Source: Myxococcota bacterium
Lineage (GTDB): Bacteria; Myxococcota_A; UBA9042; DTJE01
Direction of reading: 5' to 3'
Length of the DNA: 33,854 bases
Assembly (NCBI GenBank): GCA_017994695.1
Contig: JAGOKF010000040.1
Span: forward strand, 1 to 33,854
This document shows positions 16,473-23,425 of this stretch, piece by piece (within the stretch, counting starts at the first letter, position 1; every line of letters starts with the position of its first letter). A program made the translations under genes and the position numbers. The notes below the pieces were generated by a model that saw only the letters and a program-made list of their open reading frames with translations, made no database searches and had not been told where the DNA came from.

Positions 16473-18388
16473 CCCCCCTTCGGCATCTCCTGGCTCTCTG
16501 GCTGCTTCCCCTTGCCGCGAGCGCCTGCGCTCCTTCGGAGCGGGACGCCACGGACCCGGGGAGCCACGACGGGTCCCCGGAGGAGCCGGCCATCCTCCGG
16601 GAAATCCGCCACCCCTCTCCACTGCTCCCGGGCAGTCCCTTGATCCTGGTCGGCGATCGCCTGGGAAACCTGGGCAGTCCCCTGGAACTGGTCCTCGAGG
16701 ACACGCCCTGGGCGCTGGCCTGCGCCCTCCAAGGCGACCGGGAGGCCCGGGCCACGATGGAGGCCCCCGTCCTCCAGGCCCTCGGGCCCCGGTGGGACGG
16801 GAGGGTGCGGCTCCGGGGCCCCCGGGGCGTCACCGGCGCCGTGGCGGTGGAGTTCGACGCGGCCTGGTCCCTGGATCCCTCGGTGGACGGGTCCGGTCCC
16901 CCCGAGGTCCACCTGGAAGACCTCTGGGTCGTCCACGGGATCGGCATCCTGCTGCCCGGCGAGGGGGAGAACGGGCTCCGGTTCGAAGGGACCTGGACCG
17001 GCCCGCCGGGGACCGTCGAGGAGGTCGATCGGGTGGCGCCGGTGGCGTCCCTGGAAGCCCTGGACCGCACCCGGGGGATCCTCCGGTTCCCCCTCCTGGC
17101 GAAGACCCCGGGTCCCGGGCGTTTCCAGGGGAACCTCCGGCTGTGGACCCGGACGATCGGCGGCGTCGAGGGGACCTCGGATCCCTTCCCGGCGGACCTC
17201 CAGGTGACGGACCCGGAAATCCTCTCGGTCGAGCCGGCCGAGGGGGTCCTGGGCCAGCGGGTCCTCGTGCTGGGTGCCGGATGGCCCGGGGCCTCGGAGG
17301 GGTGGCCCGAGGGGATCTCCCAGGAGTCCCCGGGGTCCACGGTGTTCCGGATCCAGGGGGTCTTCCGGCCCGAGGCCGGAGGTCCCGACAGCACCGTGGA
17401 CCGGTGGCTCGTCCCGGAACTGTTCCGGGGCACCGAGGCCCGGCTGTGGGTCCGGGCCGAGGCCCGGGGAGACCGGCTGGTCAGCGACTGGTTCGGCGCC
17501 CGGAGCGGCGTCTTCGAGGGAACCATCCAGGCCGTCGTGACCCCCGCCGGGGGAAACGGGACTCCCTGGACCTCCCGGCCCCTCCCCTGGAGGTGGCCCC
17601 TGCGGACCACGGGACAGACCGTGGTGGTCCGCTTCCTGCCGGGGTTCGACCAGAGCCTGGACCGGTTCGGCCTGGCCTCCCTGGGACCCGAGGTCCGGCG
17701 GGCCATCCTCGAGACCATCGACGGGATCTACCGGGACTACGATCTCCGCGTGCTGGACCGGGCGCCCGAGGACCTGGACCCCAACCACGTGTCGGTGCTG
17801 GAGATCGGCGGACCGGACCCGAACGGGAGGGGTCTCCTGGGGCTCGACAACACCCCGGGCAAGGACGTGGGAAACCTGCGGCTCTTCGACCGGCTGGGAG
17901 GGGCCAACGCCGAGGTCCAGGCGGACGGATTCCCCGGCTATGGAGGCGTCTTCCTGGACTCCTTCCTCCAGTGGTCGGCCCACCCGCCCGGGGGGAGGCA
18001 GGCGCTGCCGGGCGGCGCCCCCGAGGCCGAGCCGGCCTTTGACGACGTCTTCGACCCCGTCCGCTCCCGATCGGCGACCCGGGAGGAGTGGGAGGGCGGT
18101 GGCGAGGGAAGGCGGGTGGCGCAGGTCCGGGAGGCCGTCCGGGTGCTCGGGCGGCTCGTGGGCGAGACGGCGGCCCACGAGATCGGCCACAGCCTGGGAC
18201 TCGCGGACCCCTACGGCCCGCCGACGTCCTACCACAACGCCACGGACGAGCCCGGGTGCCTGATGGACGCCGGCAATGCCCGGCCCTTCGCCGAACGGGC
18301 GGCCCTTCCAGGAGCCCCCGAGACCCGGTTCTGCCACGACCACCCGGCCTACCTGATGGACATCCTGGGCCCCCGACGAACCCGCTGA
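16454..18388 (+). CDS. Lipoprotein zinc metalloprotease (HExxHxxGLxD)
   Basis: A 644-residue secreted protein with a signal peptide ending in LAASAC (lipidation at C25). The first ~400 residues are beta-rich with at least one IPT/TIG-like repeat (DPEILSVEPAEGVLGQRVLVLG). The C-terminal peptidase contains HEIGHSLGLAD (H575, E576, H579, probable third ligand D585), a possible Met-turn (CLMDAG, M604) and two Cys near the end that could bridge. An Asp third ligand recalls snapalysins rather than classical metzincins, which use His. ATG 16454 overlaps the previous gene by 19 nt. GTG 16469, which would give a GTGA 4-nt overlap and 639 residues, is an equally plausible start. It is the last gene of the cassette, followed by a hairpin. 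Confidence 0.83.
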   Translation: MGLRPVTPLRHLLALWLLPLAASACAPSERDATDPGSHDGSPEEPAILREIRHPSPLLPGSPLILVGDRLGNLGSPLELVLEDTPWALACALQGDREARATMEAPVLQALGPRWDGRVRLRGPRGVTGAVAVEFDAAWSLDPSVDGSGPPEVHLEDLWVVHGIGILLPGEGENGLRFEGTWTGPPGTVEEVDRVAPVASLEALDRTRGILRFPLLAKTPGPGRFQGNLRLWTRTIGGVEGTSDPFPADLQVTDPEILSVEPAEGVLGQRVLVLGAGWPGASEGWPEGISQESPGSTVFRIQGVFRPEAGGPDSTVDRWLVPELFRGTEARLWVRAEARGDRLVSDWFGARSGVFEGTIQAVVTPAGGNGTPWTSRPLPWRWPLRTTGQTVVVRFLPGFDQSLDRFGLASLGPEVRRAILETIDGIYRDYDLRVLDRAPEDLDPNHVSVLEIGGPDPNGRGLLGLDNTPGKDVGNLRLFDRLGGANAEVQADGFPGYGGVFLDSFLQWSAHPPGGRQALPGGAPEAEPAFDDVFDPVRSRSATREEWEGGGEGRRVAQVREAVRVLGRLVGETAAHEIGHSLGLADPYGPPTSYHNATDEPGCLMDAGNARPFAERAALPGAPETRFCHDHPAYLMDILGPRRTR

Positions 18389-18397
18389 ACCGGACAG

Positions 18398-18421
18398 CCG
18401 GGGCTTTTCCGAGGGCCCCGG
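18398..18421 (+). terminator. Hairpin terminator candidate after the protease cassette
   Basis: CCGGGGC and GCCCCGG form a perfect 7-bp stem around a 10-nt loop containing TTTT, 10 nt past the metalloprotease stop. No T-tract follows the stem. Confidence 0.45.
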
Positions 18422-18427
18422 AGGGGC

Positions 18428-18433
18428 TATCCT
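18428..18433 (+). promoter_or_regulatory. Weak -10 candidate for the kinase gene (TATCCT)
   Basis: TATCCT (4 of 6) lies directly behind the hairpin and 44 nt before the kinase start, with TTTTCC at 18405-18410 as a poor -35 (17 nt spacer). Position favours a promoter here; the match alone is weak. Confidence 0.3.
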
Positions 18434-18477
18434 GCCTCGGTCCCGGATGTATCGTCCCGGTTCCGGAGGAGTCGCCG

Positions 18478-19596
18478 ATGCCCTTCTTCCGTCGCCCGCT
18501 CCAGGTTCACGGCAGCGGGGGTCCGGGCGAGGTCCGCCACTGCCCCTGGTGCCTGGAACCCACGCAGGAGCCCTTCTGTCCCCACGAGGAATGCCACTCC
18601 GCCGTGCCCCGCACGACCCGGGACGTGGTCCCCGACGAGCCATCCCCATTCCACCGCGTGCTCGTGGACTGGCGGTACCGGGTGACCAGGCACCTCGGCG
18701 GGGGAGGCTACGGAACCCTCTACCGCGCCTACGATCGCTTCGCCGACGTGATGGTCGCGATCAAGTTCCTCTGCGACCGCCCGGACGCCGAGGTGCCCGA
18801 AAGGACCCGCCGGTACCTGGAGCACGAGGCCGCGGTGCTCGGGAGGCTGCGACACCCGAACATCGTGTCGTTGCACGACGTCGAGAACCTGCGGGAAGGC
18901 CCCCCGTGCCTGATCATGGAACTGCTGGACGGCCACGACCTGGAGGAGGAACTGGGGACCCGCAGGCGCCGTTCTCCCCGCCAGGCCCTCGAATGGATGA
19001 TCCCCTCCTGCGACGCCCTCCAGCACGCCCACGATCGGGGCATCCTGCACCTGGACCTCAAGCCTTCGAACCTCTTCCTGCACCGGGATCCCGGCGGGCA
19101 GGTCGTCCTCAAGGTCCTGGACTTCGGCATCTCTCGGCTTCGGGGAATCCCGTGCCACGGGGAACCGGCGAAGTCGGGCCAGGTCATGGTCTATGGAACT
19201 CCCCACTACATGTCCCCCGAGGTCGCCCAGGGAAGGCCCCCGGATCGGTCCAGCGATCTCTATTCCCTGGGCGTGCTGCTCTACGAGATCCTGTCGGGAC
19301 AACGGCCTTTTGCCAGGGTGGAGGACCACAACGTGATGTCCGCCCACGTCCTGTCCCCGGTGCCCCCGCTGCCGCCCCTGCCCGACATCCCCGAGGATCT
19401 CCGGCGACTGGTCGCCTCGATGCTGGAGAAGAAGCCCCGGAAACGCCCCCAGTCCGCAGGCGAGGTCGCCGATCGCCTCCGGCAGATCCTGGACCGCCTC
19501 CCGGTGTCCGACCCCGTCCCGAGGCCTCCGGTCGTGCCGGGAGGACCCGAGCCCTCCGGTTCCGACACGGTCCAGGTCGCGCCTTTGGAGTCGTAG
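18478..19596 (+). CDS. Ser/Thr protein kinase with N-terminal zinc ribbon
   Basis: A 372-residue soluble Hanks-type kinase. Residues 22-39 hold CPWC and CPHEEC, a zinc-ribbon-like Cys set (C22, C25, C34, C39). The kinase domain spans about 66-335: glycine loop LGGGGYGTLY, VAIKF (K96), HLDLKPSN (catalytic D193; the usual HRD Arg is Leu), DFG at 215-217 and SPE at 246-248. SDLYSLGVLLYEILSGQRPF and RKRPQSAGEV are standard. The missing HRD Arg suggests activity may not depend on activation-loop phosphorylation. There is no transmembrane or extracellular sensor; the zinc ribbon may be the input or docking element. GGAGGA precedes the ATG by 8 nt. It stands alone between hairpins; substrate unknown. 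Confidence 0.9.
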   Translation: MPFFRRPLQVHGSGGPGEVRHCPWCLEPTQEPFCPHEECHSAVPRTTRDVVPDEPSPFHRVLVDWRYRVTRHLGGGGYGTLYRAYDRFADVMVAIKFLCDRPDAEVPERTRRYLEHEAAVLGRLRHPNIVSLHDVENLREGPPCLIMELLDGHDLEEELGTRRRRSPRQALEWMIPSCDALQHAHDRGILHLDLKPSNLFLHRDPGGQVVLKVLDFGISRLRGIPCHGEPAKSGQVMVYGTPHYMSPEVAQGRPPDRSSDLYSLGVLLYEILSGQRPFARVEDHNVMSAHVLSPVPPLPPLPDIPEDLRRLVASMLEKKPRKRPQSAGEVADRLRQILDRLPVSDPVPRPPVVPGGPEPSGSDTVQVAPLES

Positions 19597-19607
19597 CCTG
19601 GAGAGAC

Positions 19608-19628
19608 CCGGGCTGGACTCCGGCCCGG
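19608..19628 (+). terminator. Hairpin after the kinase gene
   Basis: CCGGGC and GCCCGG pair across a 9-nt loop, 11 nt past the kinase stop. The hairpin overlaps the proposed -35 of the adenylate kinase promoter. Confidence 0.3.
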
Positions 19629-19641
19629 TTCCCGATACAAT
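19614..19641 (+). promoter_or_regulatory. Promoter for the tandem adenylate kinase
   Basis: TGGACT (4 of 6 to TTGACA) and TACAAT (5 of 6 to TATAAT) are separated by 16 nt. Transcription would start near 19648, about 20 nt before the ATG at 19669, leaving GCGGGAGAG as ribosome binding site. Confidence 0.55.
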
Positions 19642-19668
19642 CGGCCCCCGGAAGGCGGGAGAGCCGGA

Positions 19669-20847
19669 ATGCTGAACATCGCGCTGTTCGGACCCCCGGG
19701 GGCCGGCAAGGGAACCCAGGCCGCCAGGCTGGTGGAGCGCTACCGCCTCCACTACATCTCCTCGGGGGACCTGCTCCGCCAGGAGATCCAGGAAGGCACC
19801 GACATCGGGATGGCCGTCAAGGACGTCATCGGCAAGGGAGGCCTGGTCTCCGACGAGATGATCGTCCGGCTCCTGGAGAAGACCATCCGGAAGATCCGGG
19901 AGCAGACCCCTGCCCAGGGCTTCCTCTTCGACGGCTTCCCCCGGACCTTCGTCCAGGCCTACATCCTGGAAGGCCTGCTGCTGAAGATGCACACCTCCCT
20001 GATGAACCTCTTCAGCATCGAGGTGCCCCCGGAGGTCTGCGCCCGGCGGCTCCTGGGCCGGGCCGAGGTCTCGGGGCGCACCGACGACACCCGGGAGGTG
20101 ATCGATTTCCGCCTGCGGGAATACGCCGAGAAGACCGCCCCGGTGCTGGGCTTCTACCAGGAGAAGGGCATCCTGGTCCCGGTGGACGGCACCCGGTCGG
20201 TGGACGAGGTCTTCGACCAGATCACCCGGGTCGTGGACCAGTCCCTGCGGCAGGTCCACCTGAACGTGGTGGTCCTCGGGGCTCCCGGGTCCGGGCGGAG
20301 CACCCAGGCGAAGCGCATCGCCGGCCAGTACAACCTGCACTACATCAACACCACGGACCTGCTCCGGGAGGTCGCCGGCCGCCCCGACGCCCAGGGACGG
20401 ATGGTCGCGTCGCTGATGGAGGAGGGGGCCCTGGTCCCCGACGAGATCGTGATCCGGGCCGTCGAGGGCTACATCCGGTCCCATCCGGACAAGAACGGAC
20501 TGATCTTCAAAGGGTTCCCCCGGACGCTGGTCCAGGCCTACATCCTGGACGGGCTGATGCGCAAGATCGGCCAGCGGGTGTCGTGCATCCTGGACCTGCG
20601 GGTCCCGACGCTGGAGCTCTTCCGGCGGCTGTCGGCCCGGGGGGCCAGCGAACGGGCCCTGCCCTACGACCAGGCCACCGAGGGGATCGTGCGGCGCATC
20701 GAGGCCCACGAGCGCCACGCCCCGGACATCCTGAGCTACTTCCAGAAGAGCCGTCGCCTCCACGTGATCGACGGCCTGGGGACGCCGGACGAGGTCTTCG
20801 AGCGGATGTCCGCCCGGGTGGAGGAGGCCTTCCGCCAGGCCCGCTGA
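19669..20847 (+). CDS. adk: Tandem adenylate kinase with degenerate second domain
   Basis: A 392-residue protein made of two adenylate-kinase domains. The first (1 to about 195) looks active: P-loop GPPGAGKGTQ with K14, AMP site SSGDLLR and DGFPRT, and a short lid with R131 and R137/DD. It should interconvert AMP + ATP and 2 ADP. The second (about 197-392) keeps the fold but has GAPGSGRSTQ, in which the P-loop Lys is Arg (R210). SGDLLR is NTTDLLR, and DGFPRT is KGFPRT. It is therefore probably inactive or altered. Both halves share FPRT-x-VQAYIL-x-GL, absent from typical Adk as far as I recall, so the tandem likely arose by internal duplication in this lineage. Ordinary Adk is about 190-215 residues. 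The gene has its own promoter and converges on the M24 gene. Confidence 0.88.
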   Translation: MLNIALFGPPGAGKGTQAARLVERYRLHYISSGDLLRQEIQEGTDIGMAVKDVIGKGGLVSDEMIVRLLEKTIRKIREQTPAQGFLFDGFPRTFVQAYILEGLLLKMHTSLMNLFSIEVPPEVCARRLLGRAEVSGRTDDTREVIDFRLREYAEKTAPVLGFYQEKGILVPVDGTRSVDEVFDQITRVVDQSLRQVHLNVVVLGAPGSGRSTQAKRIAGQYNLHYINTTDLLREVAGRPDAQGRMVASLMEEGALVPDEIVIRAVEGYIRSHPDKNGLIFKGFPRTLVQAYILDGLMRKIGQRVSCILDLRVPTLELFRRLSARGASERALPYDQATEGIVRRIEAHERHAPDILSYFQKSRRLHVIDGLGTPDEVFERMSARVEEAFRQAR

Positions 20848-20856
20848 CCGGGCCCC

Positions 20857-22053
20857 TCAACCCGCGACGACCTGGAGGTCGCGGGAACCGCGGGTCAGGC
20901 GCCGGACCCCGGACTCCTCCACCAGCCACGTGTCCTCGGTCCCGACCGCCCCGAGGTCCGGCAGCACCACCTTGGGCTCCAGGGCGAAGGTCATCCCCGG
21001 CTCCAGGAGGTCCTTGGCGAACCCCCGGGCCAGGAAGGGCCGCTCGTCCACCTCGATCCCCACGCCGTGGCCCACGAAGGCCACCTGGGCCCCGGGCGAT
21101 CCCATGAAGCATCCCCCGAGGCCCAGCCGTTCGGCCTCGGTCATGGCGGCCTCGTGGAGGGCGCCCCAGGGCGTTCCGGGACGGGCCAGGCGGATCACTG
21201 CGTCCTCGATGGCCCGGGTCGCGTCGTGAAGTTCCCGCAGTCGGGAGGAGGGCGTCCCCGGGCAGAAGGTCCGGGTCTGGTCCACCAGGTATCCTTCCAG
21301 GCAGATCACCAGGTCCACCACCACCGGATCCCCTTCCTGGATCGGCCGGTACCCCGCCCCCTGGGCCACCGCCGGCGACAGGCCCCGGCCGCCCAGGGGC
21401 GTGTCGAACCCCCCGGGCACCGCGCTGTCGGGACCGGCGAAGACGTGGCCGTAGAACATCTCGGCGTTGAAGGCCCGCATCCGCACGACGCCCTGGTGGC
21501 CCCTGCGCCGGGCCTCCCTCTCCAACTCGGCCGCCAGGGCCACCTCGGCGATCCCGACCCGGAGGTGGTCCGGGACCGTCGCGAAGACCTCCTCGGCCAC
21601 CTTCGCCGCCTCCTCCATCCGGGCGACCTCCCAGGGGGACTTGCACTGGCGGGCCTCCCGGATCACCGGGCTGCCGTCCACCGCCTCGGCCCCCTGGAGG
21701 GCCGTCTCCCACCGCCGGGCCAGCAGCACCGGCAGCACGTCCCATTCCATGCCCGCCCGGGCCACGGGCCAGGGCAGCCCCGCCCGAAGCACCGCCTCCC
21801 CCAGTTCCCGGGGGCTCCGGAGGGGTTCCACCCGGGTCAGGGGGCTCTCCTCCCGGGCCCGGCCCAGGTCCTTGCGGACCAGGAACAGGGGTTCCCCCTC
21901 CCGGGGCACCCAGAGGGCTCCCTGCTGGACCGTGCCGGTCAGGTAGAAGAGGTCCGCATTCTGGACCACCAGCAGCGCGTCGATCCCCTCCCGGCGCATC
22001 CCCCGGCGGACCCGTTCCATCCTCCAGGCCAGTTCCTCGACGGGCACCTTCAT
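20857..22053 (-). CDS. M24B metallopeptidase, Xaa-Pro aminopeptidase/dipeptidase-like
   Basis: A 398-residue cytoplasmic enzyme of the creatinase/pita-bread fold. An N-terminal creatinase_N domain (about 8-135, DALLVVQNADLFYLTG) precedes the catalytic domain. The dinuclear metal ligands are all visible: D247 (VVVDLV), D258 (YLVDQT), H329 (GHGVGIEVDE), E359 (ALEPKV) and E373 (GTEDT). The usual activity is cleavage of the bond next to proline in peptides. It is the last gene of a three-gene minus-strand unit with the Wzy-like and phosphatase-fold genes; that association has no obvious metabolic reason. GGGAGGAGG lies 6 nt before the ATG, inside a 32-bp tandem duplication that repeats the start region. 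Confidence 0.92.
   Translation of the reverse strand: MKVPVEELAWRMERVRRGMRREGIDALLVVQNADLFYLTGTVQQGALWVPREGEPLFLVRKDLGRAREESPLTRVEPLRSPRELGEAVLRAGLPWPVARAGMEWDVLPVLLARRWETALQGAEAVDGSPVIREARQCKSPWEVARMEEAAKVAEEVFATVPDHLRVGIAEVALAAELEREARRRGHQGVVRMRAFNAEMFYGHVFAGPDSAVPGGFDTPLGGRGLSPAVAQGAGYRPIQEGDPVVVDLVICLEGYLVDQTRTFCPGTPSSRLRELHDATRAIEDAVIRLARPGTPWGALHEAAMTEAERLGLGGCFMGSPGAQVAFVGHGVGIEVDERPFLARGFAKDLLEPGMTFALEPKVVLPDLGAVGTEDTWLVEESGVRRLTRGSRDLQVVAG
20861..20885 (+). terminator. Strong hairpin at the convergent end of adk
   Basis: CCCGCGAC and GTCGCGGG form a perfect 8-bp stem with a 9-nt loop, 13 nt past the adk stop and inside the last codons of the convergent M24 gene. It could end transcription of adk; no T-run is present. 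Confidence 0.4.
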
Positions 22054-22107
22054 CCCCTGCCTCCTCCCTCGACGGGCACCTTCATCCCCTGCCTTCTCCC
22101 TCGACGG
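22035..22107. repeat. 32-bp tandem duplication (about 2.3 copies)
   Basis: Copies at 22035-22066 and 22067-22098 differ only at one base (22063 C, 22095 T), and a partial third copy (9 nt) follows at 22099. Each full copy contains, on the minus strand, a Shine-Dalgarno region and ATGAAGGTGCCCGTCGAGG, the start of the M24 gene. The single difference falls in the Shine-Dalgarno: GGAGGAGG before the real M24 start, GGAGAAGG in the copy next to the Wzy-like gene. Confidence 0.9.
22050..22085 (-). CDS. 11-codon mini-ORF created by the duplication
   Basis: The upstream repeat copy carries a duplicate M24 start and reads MKVPVEGGGRG then TGA. Its ATG overlaps the stop of the Wzy-like gene (ATGA) and its TGA overlaps the start of the M24 gene (ATGA). 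It is probably a coupling relay rather than a functional peptide. Translation is inferred only from the arrangement. Confidence 0.4.
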   Translation of the reverse strand: MKVPVEGGGRG

Positions 22108-23425
22108 CCGAAGCCCCCGGGCGACCGGCGGACGGGCGCGCCATCGAGGCCAGCCCCACCGAGACGCCCGCGGTGATCAGGAACTGGTGGAAGATCGGGG
22201 TGATCCGAAACACCCACTCCAGGAACCCCGACAGGTGCAGGGCCCCCATGCCCAGCAGCAGGGCCCCCTGGAGAAGGCCCTCGAACCCCCTTCGCCGGAA
22301 GGCCTGCCAGCCCGCGACCGAAAGGAAGCGCAGCAGCAGCACGACGAAGAACGCCAGGCCCAGGTATCCCAGTTCGGCGGCCGTGAGCCAGTACACGTGG
22401 TGGCAGACCCCCTTCTGGCGCTCGGCGGCCATCACCACGATGTGGCGGCTGAAGTGGGGGTTGTTGGTCAGCACGTAGGAGAACTGGTTCACCCCGACCC
22501 CCAGGGGATGTTCCGAGGCCATCGCCCGGGCCGCCCGGTTGAACTCCTCCCGGGCCATGTGGGAGGACTCGGGGGCCTCCAGGAAGCGCTCGACGATGCT
22601 CCGACCCGTCAGGGCCAGCCCCCCGATCAGGCCCAGGGCGACCACCAGGGTCGCCACGGTGACCCTCCGGGAGGGGACCTTCCGGTAGGCCAGCCACACC
22701 GTTCCCAGCAGGACTCCCAGGGACAGGGTCATGCCCGCCCGGCTGAAGGTCATCACCACCGTCAGCAGCATCCCCAGGGCGATCACCAGGGTCGCCAGGG
22801 CCTGCCGGGGCTTCAGCCAGGGGGCCGCCAGGCCCATGGCCACCAGCACCGGGATCCCCAGGTTCAGGAACAGCGGCACGGTGTTGCTGTGGTCGAAGAA
22901 GGTCGGCACCCGGTAGATGCCCTGCCCGTACTTCTGGTAGAGGGCGAAGAGGATCATCGCCACGCCCGCCATCATCCAGCCCCGCCAGAGGGCCCGGAGG
23001 GGAACCCCGGTCCGGATCGCGTTGACGACGGTCCAGTACAGGAACCAGGCCTTCGCCCACTTGAACAGCGTGAAGACCCCCAGGAGGGGCGCCGGGGCGT
23101 CCAGCAGCGACACGGCCGCCAGCAGGAACAGGGCCAGGGCCCAGAAGGACCCGGCGGGCCAGAGGGAGATCCTCCCGGGGCGCCGCAAGGTGACCGCCGC
23201 CGCCAGGGACAGGGCCAGCAGGTCCGCCAGGGTCACCTCGAACCCCCGGTCGGGTCCCCGGTAGGTCTCGACGCTCAGGAAGTGGATGTTGGCCCGGTCG
23301 CCCAGCATCGGGGCGGCGACCATCAGCGAGAAGATCCATGACCGCCACCGCTCGGACCACCAGGCCAGGACCGCGAAGGTCGGGACCGCCAGCAACGCGA
23401 AGGCGATGAAGACGGCGTACTTCAC
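22082..23425 (-). CDS. O-antigen ligase/polymerase family membrane protein (Wzy-like)
   Basis: A 447-residue protein with about ten or more hydrophobic segments starting at YAVFIAFALLAVPTFAVLAW. The WzyC-type core is present: TLVIALGMLLTVVMTFSRAG, then a large periplasmic loop with GVGVNQFSYVLTNNPHF and HHVYWLTAAELGYLGLAFF. Such proteins polymerise lipid-linked repeats or ligate them to an acceptor in the periplasm. I chose GTG 23425 because it overlaps the stop of the upstream hydrolase gene by 4 nt and gives a membrane segment at once. The longer open frame upstream is the shadow of that gene. The C-terminal VEGEGRG end lies in the 32-bp duplication. Ligase and polymerase cannot be distinguished by sequence alone. 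Confidence 0.88.
   Translation of the reverse strand: MKYAVFIAFALLAVPTFAVLAWWSERWRSWIFSLMVAAPMLGDRANIHFLSVETYRGPDRGFEVTLADLLALSLAAAVTLRRPGRISLWPAGSFWALALFLLAAVSLLDAPAPLLGVFTLFKWAKAWFLYWTVVNAIRTGVPLRALWRGWMMAGVAMILFALYQKYGQGIYRVPTFFDHSNTVPLFLNLGIPVLVAMGLAAPWLKPRQALATLVIALGMLLTVVMTFSRAGMTLSLGVLLGTVWLAYRKVPSRRVTVATLVVALGLIGGLALTGRSIVERFLEAPESSHMAREEFNRAARAMASEHPLGVGVNQFSYVLTNNPHFSRHIVVMAAERQKGVCHHVYWLTAAELGYLGLAFFVVLLLRFLSVAGWQAFRRRGFEGLLQGALLLGMGALHLSGFLEWVFRITPIFHQFLITAGVSVGLASMARPSAGRPGASAVEGEGRG

Noticed and set aside
12897-16622. Minus-strand open frame of 1241 codons
   Set aside because: Same reason: antisense to well-supported secreted proteins, low-complexity translation.
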